From assembly GCA_934667625.1 (NCBI GenBank), contig CAKUMH010000004.1, positions 62,001-126,000 on the forward strand: DNA of 64,000 nucleotides. The letters run 5' to 3'. The first letter of the stretch is position 1, and each line of letters starts with the position of its first letter. Shown one piece after another: positions 24,047 through 32,994 of this stretch. This DNA comes from an uncultured Elusimicrobiales bacterium (lineage in GTDB: Bacteria > Elusimicrobiota > Elusimicrobia > Elusimicrobiales > Elusimicrobiaceae). A program made the translations under genes and the position numbers. Below the pieces are notes generated by a model. That model saw only the letters and a list, made by a program, of their open reading frames with translations, was not told the origin of the DNA and did no database searches.

Positions 24047-25096
24047 TTACGAAAACAACCATGTTTTTAGCAAATAACTGACGGCGGAAATAAGCGCCGC
24101 CGCCGGAATGGTGATAAACCACGCCCACACAATGCGGTTTGCCACGCCCCAGCGCACGCAGGAAAGGCGGCGCAGGGAGCCAATGCCCACAATTGCGCCC
24201 GTAATTGTATGCGTCGTGCTGACCGGCACGCCCATAAGCGAGGCGATAAACAACGAAATGGCAGAGCCGGATTCGGCGCAAAAACCGTCCACGGGGCGCA
24301 AGCGGGTAATCTTTTGCCCCATGGTTTTGACAATCTTCCAACCGCCAGAAAGCGTGCCTAACGCAATAGAACCCTGGCACAACAGCACCACGGAAAGCGG
24401 CACGATAAACGCGCCCTGCGCCACCTGATGCATTTCCTCATGCGTGAGTAAAAAGTCGCGTATGGGGGCGGCTTCCGCCCCCGCCAAGCCGCCTAAAAGC
24501 AGCATGCTGATAATACCCATGGTTTTTTGGGCGTCGTTTCCGCCGTGGCCCAGCGAATAGGCCGCCGCTGAGAAAAGCTGTCCCTTACGGAAGAAATGGT
24601 CCACTTTATAGGGGTTAAACGGACGGCAGATGTTAAACACCAGCGTGCCGATAATCAGGCTGAGCACAAAGCCCAGGAGGGGGGATAAAAAGATGAAGAG
24701 TACCGTCTTTAAAATCCCGCCTGCCACCAGCGCGTGCAGCCCGCCTTTTACAAAGCCCGCGCCAATCAGGCCGCCGATTAAGGCGTGCGAGGAGCTGGAA
24801 GGCAAGCCCCACCACCAGGTAATAATGTTCCACACGCAGGCCCCCATCAGGGCGCCAAAAACCAAGTTGGCATCTACATAATGCAGGTCTACGATTCCCG
24901 CCCCGATAGTTTTGGCCACGCCCGTATGAAAGACCAAAAAGGCCGCAAAGTTGAAAAATCCGGCCCAGGCCACCGCCACTTTGGGCGATAAGACGCGCGT
25001 GGACACCACGGTCGCCACCGAGTTTGCCGCATCGTGGAATCCATTTAAATAATCAAAGAACAAAGCCAAAACAATCAGGAATAATATCCAAAACAT
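24047..25096 (-). CDS. pit: low-affinity phosphate transporter, PiT family
   Basis: A 349-aa inner membrane phosphate permease. The duplicated PiT signature is visible as YLNGFHDAANSVATVVSTRVLSP at the N-terminus and as YSLGHGGNDAQKTMGI in the second half, plus the VPVSTTHTITGAIVG and GLPSSSSHALIGGLIG pair. About ten hydrophobic segments. It lies eight bases downstream of its DUF47 partner, a well-known pairing. Confidence 0.95.
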   Translation of the reverse strand: MFWILFLIVLALFFDYLNGFHDAANSVATVVSTRVLSPKVAVAWAGFFNFAAFLVFHTGVAKTIGAGIVDLHYVDANLVFGALMGACVWNIITWWWGLPSSSSHALIGGLIGAGFVKGGLHALVAGGILKTVLFIFLSPLLGFVLSLIIGTLVFNICRPFNPYKVDHFFRKGQLFSAAAYSLGHGGNDAQKTMGIISMLLLGGLAGAEAAPIRDFLLTHEEMHQVAQGAFIVPLSVVLLCQGSIALGTLSGGWKIVKTMGQKITRLRPVDGFCAESGSAISLFIASLMGVPVSTTHTITGAIVGIGSLRRLSCVRWGVANRIVWAWFITIPAAALISAVSYLLKTWLFS

Positions 25097-25104
25097 AGCC
25101 GCTC

Positions 25105-25722
25105 CTAATTGTTTTTAACCAAAATAGATTCCACCATATTGGCCGCGTATTCGCAGAAATCAGTCACCGTTTCGCCCAGTTCGTAAAGCTCCTTCTGTTT
25201 CAAAATCATAATGGGGTCTTTTTCGTGTTCAAACAAGTCGGTAATGGCTTCGTCGCGCAGCACGTCTCCTTCGTTTTCCAGGCGGTTGATTTCCACGCAC
25301 TGGATGAGCGTTTCTTTCATGTTCTTATTGCTGCGTAAAGAGGCCAACGCCTTTTGCAGGGCTTTTGCGGTCTGTTCAATGGTGCGTCCCATTTTTTTGC
25401 TGTATTCGGTCGGGTTTTGAATTTTGTACATGCAAAAGCGGTTCGCCAGCAGGTAAATGCTGTCCACAATATCGTCTAAGCGGTTGGCCAGGGCCAAAAT
25501 ATCCTCGCGGTCAAACGGGGTGATAAAGGTTTCGTTTAACGTATTAATGGTGGTGTGGGTGAGTTCGTCGCCATAGTGTTCCATTTCGTGCATGGCGCGG
25601 ATATTTTCAGGGGTAAACTCGCCGGTTTCCACCAGTTTTTTGTAAAATTCAGCGGTGCGGACGATATTTTCGCCCTGCTTGTCAAACAAATCAAAAAATT
25701 TCACTTCTTTGGGTAAGAACAT
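25105..25722 (-). CDS. DUF47/PhoU-like accessory protein of the PiT transporter
   Basis: A 205-aa all-alpha protein of the TIGR00153/DUF47 family, related to PhoU. Recognisable parts are the start PKEVKFFDLFDKQ, MHEMEHYGDELTH, TPFDREDILALANRLDDIVDSIY and INRLENEGDVLRDEAI. The family is known to sit beside PiT permeases and to adjust phosphate or metal-phosphate uptake. A GGAG site precedes the ATG. Confidence 0.92.
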   Translation of the reverse strand: MFLPKEVKFFDLFDKQGENIVRTAEFYKKLVETGEFTPENIRAMHEMEHYGDELTHTTINTLNETFITPFDREDILALANRLDDIVDSIYLLANRFCMYKIQNPTEYSKKMGRTIEQTAKALQKALASLRSNKNMKETLIQCVEINRLENEGDVLRDEAITDLFEHEKDPIMILKQKELYELGETVTDFCEYAANMVESILVKNN

Positions 25723-25825
25723 AAGTATGCTCCAGTTAATTTTTATTCATCTTGCATCTTGCTGCGGGCCCGGTGCGAACCTGTTTCGGCCGGGAGGGTT
25801 ACAACGCACTGCATTTTTTGCTTTT

Positions 25826-25856
25826 AAAAACGCCCGTTTGAACAACCAAACGGGCG
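25826..25856 (-). terminator. terminator of ackA
   Basis: On the minus strand CGCCCGTTTG/CAAACGGGCG is followed by T5. Confidence 0.85.
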
Positions 25857-25867
25857 CACTCAAAAAA

Positions 25868-27232
25868 CTACTTGTTTAACTCCTGCTTCAACTGCTCAGG
25901 CAAATTGACGGCTGCTTTTAACAGGAAGGGGCGTTTTTTAACCTCTTCTATAAAAGCCGCATCGCGCAGTTTATTGCGGTAATCTTTCTCCTGAAAGATG
26001 TAGCGGAACTTGGTGTACACGTCGTACGTGCCCGCCAAGAGGGCCACAATGTCCTGCACGCCCACAATTTCCTCATCCGTGGGGATGACAAACACTTTCA
26101 CGGGTGAATTGTCGGCGGAAATGCGGCATTCGGCCTTGTTGGTATCGGCGGCGTTGTTGCGCTCTTCATCCAAGATAATGCCAAAGTTTTCAAGGCCTTT
26201 TAAAATCATTTCGCGGATGTTGGTGGCTCTTTCGCCCACGCCCGCGGTAAAGACAATGCTGTCCAAGCGGCCCAGGGCGGCCATGTATGCACCAATGTAT
26301 TTTTTAACGCGGTAGCATTCCACGTCCAGCGCCAGTTTGCACAGTTCGTCGCCGTTGGCGGCACCCTTGCGCACGTCGCGTTGGTCGGCAAAGCGGTCAC
26401 CCGTCAGGGCGTACATGCCGGATTTTTTATTTAAAATGGTGTACATGTCTTCCGGGCTCATGTTGAGCTTCTTCATCATGTGGAAGCAAATGGACGGATC
26501 CATATCGCCCGAGCGCGTTCCCATCACCAGGCCCTCTAATGGGGTCAACCCCATGGAGGTGTCCAGGCACTGGCCGTTTTTAACGGCGGTCACGCTGGCG
26601 CCGGCGCCAATGTGGCAGACGATGGTGTTTACCTCGTCCACATTTTTGCCCAGCAGCACCGCGGCGCGGCGGGAGGTGTACAGCACGGACGAACCATGGA
26701 AGCCATAGCGGCGGATTTGGTAATCCGTATACCATTTGCGCGGCAAGGCGTACATATAAGAAGAAGCCGGCATGGTCTGGTGGAAGGCCGTATCCATCAC
26801 GCACACGTGCGTGACGTTAGGCAGCAGGGAGCGGGCCGCTTCAATGCCCATGATGTGCGCCGGGTTATGAAGGGGCGCCAAATCGGAAATGTTTTTAAGT
26901 TCGGCGATGACGCTGTCGTCCACGATGACGGACTTCGCAAATTTTCCGCCATGCACGATGCGGTGGCCGACGGCGCTGATGACGTTGATGTTTTCAATGA
27001 CGCCGTGTTCTTTGTCGGTCAGCGTTTCAATAACCAAGTTAATGGCGTCTTTATGGTCCTTGCAGTTGCGTTTGAGTTCAAACGAGGGGTAACCGTTGCG
27101 GTCCTGGGAAATGAAAGACCCGTCAATGCCGATGCGTTCCACCGCGCCGGCGCAGAGGCTTTTCTTTTGGTCCCAATCGTACACGCTGTACTTGACCGAG
27201 GAACTGCCGCAGTTTAAAAACAAAATAATCAT
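25868..27232 (-). CDS. ackA: acetate kinase
   Basis: Makes ATP from acetyl phosphate during fermentation. Clear ASKHA-family motifs: FLNCGSSSVKYSVYD at the start, GHRIVHGGKFAKS, APLHNPAHIMGIEAA, VCVMDTAFHQTMP, YGFHGSS, CHIGAGASV, MGLTPLEGLVMGTRSGDMDP, TAGVGERATNIRE and the C-terminal IPTDEEIVGVQDIVAL. Two oddities: the usual FHGTSH reads FHGSSV, losing the second His, and a tail of about 55 residues (from about TKFRYIFQEKD) extends beyond the normal end near residue 400. No phosphotransacetylase gene is adjacent. Confidence 0.95.
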   Translation of the reverse strand: MIILFLNCGSSSVKYSVYDWDQKKSLCAGAVERIGIDGSFISQDRNGYPSFELKRNCKDHKDAINLVIETLTDKEHGVIENINVISAVGHRIVHGGKFAKSVIVDDSVIAELKNISDLAPLHNPAHIMGIEAARSLLPNVTHVCVMDTAFHQTMPASSYMYALPRKWYTDYQIRRYGFHGSSVLYTSRRAAVLLGKNVDEVNTIVCHIGAGASVTAVKNGQCLDTSMGLTPLEGLVMGTRSGDMDPSICFHMMKKLNMSPEDMYTILNKKSGMYALTGDRFADQRDVRKGAANGDELCKLALDVECYRVKKYIGAYMAALGRLDSIVFTAGVGERATNIREMILKGLENFGIILDEERNNAADTNKAECRISADNSPVKVFVIPTDEEIVGVQDIVALLAGTYDVYTKFRYIFQEKDYRNKLRDAAFIEEVKKRPFLLKAAVNLPEQLKQELNK

Positions 27233-27355
27233 GGGTTAGAATCCTTTAGTATTGTAGGGCTCCCGTAGGAGCGGAATAAGGGGGAAAAAATCCTCCCTCA
27301 TTATTATTGTAGCAAAAACAAACGCCCGCGGGGGGCTCCTTTTCCCCGCAAAGGC

Positions 27356-27384
27356 TTGCGCATAATCGCCAGTTTTGTTACGAT
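27356..27384 (+). promoter_or_regulatory. promoter of the NHL-repeat gene
   Basis: TTGCGC (27356-27361) and TACGAT (27379-27384), 17-base spacer, followed by AAAGGAG and the ATG at 27405. Confidence 0.5.
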
Positions 27385-27404
27385 AAACAAAAGGAGCTAA
27401 ACTT

Positions 27405-28676
27405 ATGCGTGTATCTTCACTTATTTTCACCCTACTCTTTTGTTTTTGCAGCGCGGTTTCTTTTGCGCTGGATCCCTCGCGCCAAGGCCAAATTGACGAC
27501 GTGGGCGGCATTCCCGGCAAGCGCGGCTTCTCGGGCGACGGCAGCGACGCCTCGCAGTCCCGCTTAAGTAACCCCATGGGTCTGGCGGTGGATAAATACG
27601 GCAACATTTACATTGCCGACACTTCCAACCACCGTATCCGTATGATAGACGCCCGCACGGGCGAAATAGACACCGTGGTCGGCACGGGAAAAAAAGGTTT
27701 TGAAAACGACGGCGGCAACGCCAATATGGCCACCTTAAACGGGCCCACGGGCCTGGCGTTTGACAGTTTGGGCAATCTCTATATTGCCGACACGGGCAAC
27801 CAGCGCATCCGTGTTTTTACGCCGGCCGGATATCTCTACACGGTGGCGGGCAACGGCCGCCGCGGGTATAACGGCAACGGCTTGCGTCCCGTTTCCTCCA
27901 GTTTAAACAACCCCACCGGGGTGGCCGTCAGCCCCCAGGGCGAGCTCTACATTTCCGACACAGGCAATCACCGCGTGCGCAAGATTGACCGCCAAAGCGG
28001 CGTCCTTGTCAACGTGGCGGGCACGGGAGAAAAGGGTGAAGGCGGCGATTTTGAACTGGCCGAAAACGCCTCTTTGAACCGTCCCTCCGCGCTTACCTTT
28101 GATGCGCGCGGCAACCTCTTTATTGCCGATACAGGCAACCACCGCGTGCGTTGGGTGGAACCCAAAAAGCACCTCATTTTTACAATTGCCGGCACGGGCG
28201 AGCGTGGCTTCACGGGTGACGGAGACCGTAAAGCCACCGACAGCGCGTTCTACAATCCCACTGGCCTGGCGGTAGACGGCCTGGGCCGCTTGTATATTGC
28301 CGATACCAACAACAACCGGATCCGCCGGTTGGACGTAACCAGCCGCTTTGACAGCAAGGTAGTCACCGTGGTGGGCAGCGGCGAGCGCGGCTACAACGGC
28401 GACGATATGGACGCCTGGGACGCCGCCCTCAATTACCCCAGCGCCATGCTCATCACCCGCTACGATACCCTCTATTTTTCCGATTCGGGCAACAGCCTCA
28501 TTCGCCGCGTGCCGGGCATTTCCACGGTGGAGCCCAGCGTGTCCTACACGGGGTACGGCAAGGTGACGCCCACCGAAGATAACCGCGGTTTTGTGCAGGT
28601 GCTCTTTGGCGGGAACAAGGCCGGCCAACCTGCTGGTACGCGTCAGCCTTCCCCGGTGAATAACGCGCTCCGATAG
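27405..28676 (+). CDS. secreted NHL-repeat beta-propeller protein
   Basis: A 423-aa protein with a signal peptide (about residues 1-21, cut near FALDPS). Six NHL-type blades of roughly 55-60 residues follow, each with a core like NPMGLAVDKYGNIYIADTSN, then HRIR, and each preceded by a VVGTGKKGF / VAGNGRRGY / IAGTGERGF segment. The C-terminal 45 residues are low complexity. NHL propellers bind proteins or glycans; here extracytoplasmic but of unknown target. A terminator follows at 28691. Confidence 0.88.
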   Translation: MRVSSLIFTLLFCFCSAVSFALDPSRQGQIDDVGGIPGKRGFSGDGSDASQSRLSNPMGLAVDKYGNIYIADTSNHRIRMIDARTGEIDTVVGTGKKGFENDGGNANMATLNGPTGLAFDSLGNLYIADTGNQRIRVFTPAGYLYTVAGNGRRGYNGNGLRPVSSSLNNPTGVAVSPQGELYISDTGNHRVRKIDRQSGVLVNVAGTGEKGEGGDFELAENASLNRPSALTFDARGNLFIADTGNHRVRWVEPKKHLIFTIAGTGERGFTGDGDRKATDSAFYNPTGLAVDGLGRLYIADTNNNRIRRLDVTSRFDSKVVTVVGSGERGYNGDDMDAWDAALNYPSAMLITRYDTLYFSDSGNSLIRRVPGISTVEPSVSYTGYGKVTPTEDNRGFVQVLFGGNKAGQPAGTRQPSPVNNALR

Positions 28677-28690
28677 TTCCGTTTTTTCTC

Positions 28691-28724
28691 ACAAAAAAGG
28701 GCTCCTTGCGGGAGCCCTTTTTCA
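28691..28724 (+). terminator. terminator of the NHL-repeat gene
   Basis: AAAGGGCTCC/GGAGCCCTTT stem with a 5-base loop and flanking T run; usable in both directions. Confidence 0.85.
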
Positions 28725-28740
28725 TTCGTCAGAAAACCTT

Positions 28741-29412
28741 TTAATGCACTTTCTTCAGCGTCAAAATGCCGTCCTCAAAAAACCACTCTTCGGTCAGTTC
28801 ACCCGTATCGCTGAATTTTTTGGTCACGCCGTGCGGCTTGCCGTCCTTGTGGGGGGAGATGAGGGCAATAGTGCCGTTGGGGTGGTAAATAATTTTATCG
28901 CCCACAATTTTATCGTTCTTGTACGTGCATTCGGAGCGCAAATCCCCGTCCGGCGTGTAAATTTTGCATACCCCGTTTAAGTATCCTTTTTTATATTCGG
29001 CGGTTTCCAGCACTTTGCCGTCGGGGTAGTATTTCACCTGTTTTCCGTCCTGAATATCGTCCACATAGGAGAATTCTTTATATAGGCGCCCGCTCGGCTG
29101 GAACACGCGCGCTTTTCCTTCCAGCATGCCGTTCTTGTACAATTTTTCAATGCTTACTTTGCCGTTTTCAAAATAAATTTTGCAAATGCCGTTTCTTTGT
29201 CCGTTTTTAAATTCGCATTCAAAATAGGTCTTTCCGTTTTCAAAAAATTCCTTCACGGTGCCGTCGGGCATAGTGCCGGTGTGGCTTTCAATATCCAGGT
29301 TTTTATCCAGCGTTTCTTTGTATACTTCTTTCCCGTCCACATAATATGTGCGCACAAATCCCACATGCAAGGGATCGTTTAAACTGGTGGTTTTTCTGAC
29401 GATGTCTGCCAT
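28741..29412 (-). CDS. MORN-repeat protein (YwqK-type)
   Basis: A 223-aa protein built of MORN-like variants of about 21-24 residues: repeated G-x-x-x-E-F/Y-K-N-G-x-x-x-G patterns such as FENGKTYFECEFKNGQRNG, FENGKVSIEKLYKNGMLEG and YPDGKVLETAEYKKGYLNG. Databases name such proteins 'toxin-antitoxin YwqK family antitoxin', but no toxin partner is visible and a scaffold role is as likely. No signal peptide. It starts a few bases after the YhiN-like gene with an AAGGAG site, so they form an operon. Confidence 0.82.
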   Translation of the reverse strand: MADIVRKTTSLNDPLHVGFVRTYYVDGKEVYKETLDKNLDIESHTGTMPDGTVKEFFENGKTYFECEFKNGQRNGICKIYFENGKVSIEKLYKNGMLEGKARVFQPSGRLYKEFSYVDDIQDGKQVKYYPDGKVLETAEYKKGYLNGVCKIYTPDGDLRSECTYKNDKIVGDKIIYHPNGTIALISPHKDGKPHGVTKKFSDTGELTEEWFFEDGILTLKKVH

Positions 29413-29415
29413 AAT

Positions 29416-30642
29416 TTAGTTCTCCTTCACTAACGCCTGCGCCGCCACAAAGCCCGACGCCCAGGCAAAATGCAAATTAAATCCGCCGCTCTTTCCGTCC
29501 ACGTCCAATAGTTCGCCTGTAATATACAGGCCCGGGCACTTGAGGGATTCAAATGTATTATAGTTTATTTCCCGCACATTTACACCCCCTGTCGCCGCCA
29601 TGGCCTCGTTCCACGGGCGCACGGCCACCGCCGTTAGCGGCCACGCGCACGGCGTTTTGATAAGCCGCTCCTTCGTATTGGGCGTCTGCTCGCCAACGGG
29701 GATATTCTTGCGCAGCCCGATAAAATCAATCAGCAAATTGGCTACGCTTTCGTGCAGAATGCCCGCAAAAAAATCCTTTGGCTTGCGTGCGGAAAACGCA
29801 CTTAACCGTTCGCGCAAAAATTCCTGCGGGTGCTCTAACTGTGCAAAAAAATTGAGCTCCAGCGGCACATTTCCCTGCGCAAGTGCGCGCGACACGGACG
29901 AGCTGATGTTTAGCGCCGCCGGGCCGTTTAAGCCATAGCTGGTAAAAAGCACTTCGCCCTCGGCTTCGTCCAGTAACTGGTTGTTCTGAAAGGCCTTCAG
30001 CCGCACTTGGCTGCGTATGCCCACCAGCCGGGCCAGCGCGGTTTCTTTGAGGCACAGCGCGCTTAACGCCGGGCGCGGCATCACCAAGCTATGGCCTAAA
30101 CTGCGGGCCAAGTCGTATCCGCTTTGGCATCCGCCCGCCTGCGGATAGGCGCACGAGCCGCACGCCAGCACCAGCTTGCGTGCTTGAAAAATTTCTCCCT
30201 TGTCCGTGGAAACGGTAAAGGTTTTGCCGCGTTTTACACGCGTCACCTTTTGCCCTGTCTGCAGGGTAACGCCCGCCTCTTGCGCCGCCAGCTTGAGGGC
30301 CTCGGCCACTGCGGTAGATTTGCCCGTAGCCGGGAACACTCTTCCTAATCCTTCCTCCACGGTCAGCACGCCCAATTGGCTAAAATAGTCTAGGCAATCC
30401 GTAAAAGAAAACCGCGCAAGCGTGTCCTTTATTAGTTCTGCGGGCCCGTGGTAATACTTCGGCCCGACGTGCGCATTGGTCAAATTGCAGCGTCCGTTCC
30501 CGCTGACTAAAATTTTGCGTGCAGGGGACGGCTCCTTTTCCACCAGCAGCGTTTTTTTGCCCGCGCGCGCACACTCCCGCGCGCAAACCAGCCCGCTGGC
30601 GCCTGCTCCTATAATAATTACGTCGTAAATTGGGGGATTCAT
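29416..30642 (-). CDS. YhiN/HI0933-family flavoprotein
   Basis: A 408-aa FAD-dependent oxidoreductase-like protein. The N-terminal dinucleotide motif is VIIIGAGASGLVCAREC, followed by the family hallmark ILVSGNGRCNLTNAH. Further segments are GRVFPATGKSTAV, LVLACGSCAYPQAG, GEVLFTSYGLNGPAAL, ATGGVNVREIN and the C-terminal LYITGELLDVDGKSGGFNLHFAWASG. The reaction of this widespread family is not established. The -10 box TACACT (30650-30655) lies seven bases before the ATG. Confidence 0.93.
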   Translation of the reverse strand: MNPPIYDVIIIGAGASGLVCARECARAGKKTLLVEKEPSPARKILVSGNGRCNLTNAHVGPKYYHGPAELIKDTLARFSFTDCLDYFSQLGVLTVEEGLGRVFPATGKSTAVAEALKLAAQEAGVTLQTGQKVTRVKRGKTFTVSTDKGEIFQARKLVLACGSCAYPQAGGCQSGYDLARSLGHSLVMPRPALSALCLKETALARLVGIRSQVRLKAFQNNQLLDEAEGEVLFTSYGLNGPAALNISSSVSRALAQGNVPLELNFFAQLEHPQEFLRERLSAFSARKPKDFFAGILHESVANLLIDFIGLRKNIPVGEQTPNTKERLIKTPCAWPLTAVAVRPWNEAMAATGGVNVREINYNTFESLKCPGLYITGELLDVDGKSGGFNLHFAWASGFVAAQALVKEN

Positions 30643-30689
30643 CCTCTACAGTGTAGCATAAAAAAGAGTGGTTAAAAAAGAATTTTCTC

Positions 30690-30717
30690 TTGACAGTTTG
30701 TTTTTGGACCGTATACT
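30690..30717 (+). promoter_or_regulatory. strong sigma70-type promoter of the secreted-protein cluster
   Basis: Perfect TTGACA (30690-30695) and TATACT (30712-30717) with a 16-base spacer, 26 bases before the ATG at 30744. It is the closest to consensus seen in the window. Confidence 0.75.
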
Positions 30718-30743
30718 ATTATAGAATAGGTGGGGAGTGAAAT

Positions 30744-31364
30744 ATGAAACGGATAACACTTTTATTTTTCCTGTTCCTTTTCGTCTGCGTTTCGGCGCAG
30801 GCCTATCGTGCGGGCGGTAAATCGCGCCCTAGTTTTGGCGGAGCTGCGGCGTCCTCGTCCGAATCGGCGGCCGTCCCGGGTGCCGCGTCCAACGTGCAAA
30901 CGCGCACCTTTAGCAACTATTCCTCCCGTCAGCCGTCCCAATTTGCCCAGGGCGTTAAAACAGAGGGCGTAAAAACGAAGGTAGCCGGGCAGGCATATCA
31001 GGATAAAACCGAAGACGCTATCGCCCTGGTGGACAAACTGGCTGCCTCCGCGCCAAGCACACAAGCGGCTCCGGCTGCAGGCAAAAAGGGGGCTGCCCCC
31101 GCCGCGGAAAAGAATGATAAAAAAACGCCTCCCGCTCCAACAGGTGCGGCCAATGTTCCCGCGGGCACTCCTGCCGCCGCGGCCGTCCAGCAACAAAACC
31201 CGGCCGTGCTCTTACAGCAAATGCAGGGCATGATGCAAGGCATGGCAGGCACAACAGGTGGTGCTGCGGGTGCCGGTGGTGCGGCGTCTGCGGGTATGGG
31301 GGATATTTCCGCCCTGATGAATATGATGCCTGGCGGTGCACCGGCCCAGCCTGCAAAAAAGTAA
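30744..31364 (+). CDS. secreted Ala/Gly-rich low-complexity protein
   Basis: A 206-aa protein with a signal peptide (MKRITLLFFLFLFVCVSAQA, cut near residue 20). The mature part is disordered: Ser/Ala stretches, a short helical section (EDAIALVDKLAAS), an Ala/Pro/Lys linker, and a C-terminal Met/Gln/Gly-rich tail (LLQQMQGMMQGMAG). No family recognised. It is the first of three consecutive secreted-protein genes driven by a strong promoter. Confidence 0.65.
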   Translation: MKRITLLFFLFLFVCVSAQAYRAGGKSRPSFGGAAASSSESAAVPGAASNVQTRTFSNYSSRQPSQFAQGVKTEGVKTKVAGQAYQDKTEDAIALVDKLAASAPSTQAAPAAGKKGAAPAAEKNDKKTPPAPTGAANVPAGTPAAAAVQQQNPAVLLQQMQGMMQGMAGTTGGAAGAGGAASAGMGDISALMNMMPGGAPAQPAKK

Positions 31365-31414
31365 CGGGAGCCCGATAGATTTTGCTACAATAAAGTAGAT
31401 TTACAGGAGCGATT

Positions 31415-32308
31415 ATGAAACGAATTTATCTACTGCTTATTTTAAGTTTGTGCGCTGGCATATCCAGTGCGGAAGTGGTCTCCGCTATCACCTTTAACCC
31501 GTCCCGTTTGGGCACGTATACGCACCTGCGTGCGGCCAATTCTGCCGTCTTGGCGGGTGGCTTAGAGACGGAGACAATGAATGTTTCCTCCGCGGATGCG
31601 GGTACCGTGAGCGTAACTACTCCGTCCTCGGACAATATTTACGTGGCGACCAAAGTGCGTCCCGTGGAGAATGCATCCCTAGTGGCCGTCAATATGCCCG
31701 ATACTGTTTTTTATGGGAATGGTGCTTCTGTAGGAGGGCGCAGCTCCATTACAACGGTAGCAATTGAGGGGGGGGACCAAAAATACAAGAACAAATCTCA
31801 TGTATACCTACTGGATGCGGCCTTTAGTCTGATACAGCAGGTAAACACCCTGAAGGTGAAGGGGGGGGCATTGACGATTTCCGGAAACGCTAAAGACGGA
31901 CGGAATCTCTACTACGGAACCCATTCCAACGGTTTTTACCTGGCCGGAAATGATATCCCGGAGCCGGTGGCCGCTTATACAAACGGTGCAGGGGATTTGA
32001 CGGGGTGTAAATGGGCTTGGGTGGACCGTCAAGGAGCCAAAGTGCTGGCGTTGGACGATTGCAGTAATGGCGGCGAGAGTTCCTCCACTACAAGTGTCAA
32101 AAAATGCACATGGGTAAGTGATGAGGCCGCTCTTTTTGATAACGCGCTTAGCTATCCCAATGCAACGCTTGTGGATTCAAATCCGACCGGAACTGTTTGC
32201 CTTTCTTCGCAGGAAGGAAAAATCGTTTTTACAAAGGTGGGTAATATAGACTCTGCCGGCCATTACACCATTTTTGGGCCGATTCAGTGCTACTGCTATA
32301 CCAACTAG
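31415..32308 (+). CDS. secreted protein of unknown function, Cys-containing C-terminus
   Basis: A 297-aa protein with a signal peptide (MKRIYLLLILSLCAGISSAE). The mature chain is beta-rich, Thr/Ser/Asn-rich and has several Cys in the last third (DLTGCKWAW, LDDCSNGG, KKCTWVSD, GTVCLSS and the terminal QCYCYTN). The Cys spacing near the C-terminus resembles pilin head domains of this organism (compare ECNCC at the end of the broken pilin), but there is no prepilin leader. An AGGAG site precedes the ATG. Confidence 0.65.
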   Translation: MKRIYLLLILSLCAGISSAEVVSAITFNPSRLGTYTHLRAANSAVLAGGLETETMNVSSADAGTVSVTTPSSDNIYVATKVRPVENASLVAVNMPDTVFYGNGASVGGRSSITTVAIEGGDQKYKNKSHVYLLDAAFSLIQQVNTLKVKGGALTISGNAKDGRNLYYGTHSNGFYLAGNDIPEPVAAYTNGAGDLTGCKWAWVDRQGAKVLALDDCSNGGESSSTTSVKKCTWVSDEAALFDNALSYPNATLVDSNPTGTVCLSSQEGKIVFTKVGNIDSAGHYTIFGPIQCYCYTN

Positions 32309-32386
32309 TAAATTTTTGTTTGTGCCGCCCCGGGGGATTTGGGGCGGCCCTTCTGCGACCTATTCTAAAGAAAAATGAGGCGAAAG

Positions 32387-32986
32387 ATGAAACGCTTTTT
32401 GCAAATTTGTTTGTTGGTGCTTTGTGCCGGGGGAGCGGCTGTTGCCGCCACTCCGTCCACGCAGGTAACCGTTTCCCGCCCCACTACCAAAACCGCCGTC
32501 ACACGCCCGACCACGGCCGTACAGGTGTCCCGCCCGACGACGAATACCCCCATTTCCCGTCCGCAAACACAGGTGAATATCTCCCGCCCGGAAACCCGGG
32601 TGACGGTATCCCACCCTACTACAGCCGTATCTGTCTCCCGTCCCGGTACCACGCAGGCGGGGCAGCCAACTGCCGCCGCGGGGGAAAAACTTTCCTCCGG
32701 GGCTAAATCCGGTAAAACGGTGGCCTCTTCTGCTTCTGCCACCACTTCCATGAGCGGCTACCAACCGCCTAAGGCCAAAGATTTCCAAGCCGCCCAGCTG
32801 GGGGGAGGGGATAGTGGGCTAGGCAATAAGGTAAACGAGGCCGAGAAAGATGCCGCCGCCAAAAACAGCCTGGCGCCCAAGGCCCTGTCCGCTACGGCCG
32901 AAAACGTGATGTCCTCCGCCAACAAAAATGTAGACAAAGGTACGCTGAGCGACCTTGTCAAACGCGAAACCTCCAAACACAAATAA
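32387..32986 (+). CDS. secreted protein with seven 9-residue TxVxVSRPT repeats
   Basis: A 199-aa protein. The signal peptide MKRFLQICLLVLCAGGAAVA is followed by seven near-perfect tandem nonapeptides of the form T-x-V-x-V/I-S-R-P-T/E/Q (for example TQVTVSRPT, TAVQVSRPT, TQVNISRPE, TAVSVSRPG). A Ser/Ala linker and a charged C-terminal helix-prone part follow. The start at 32387 is chosen for the signal peptide; an ATG four codons earlier is possible. Regular Pro-containing repeats suggest an extended surface stalk or wall-binding segment. Confidence 0.65.
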   Translation: MKRFLQICLLVLCAGGAAVAATPSTQVTVSRPTTKTAVTRPTTAVQVSRPTTNTPISRPQTQVNISRPETRVTVSHPTTAVSVSRPGTTQAGQPTAAAGEKLSSGAKSGKTVASSASATTSMSGYQPPKAKDFQAAQLGGGDSGLGNKVNEAEKDAAAKNSLAPKALSATAENVMSSANKNVDKGTLSDLVKRETSKHK

Positions 32987-32994
32987 GCATGCCG

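Noticed and set aside
25740..25830. Possible riboswitch upstream of the DUF47-pit genes
   Set aside because: GC-rich arms are present but match no known riboswitch core.
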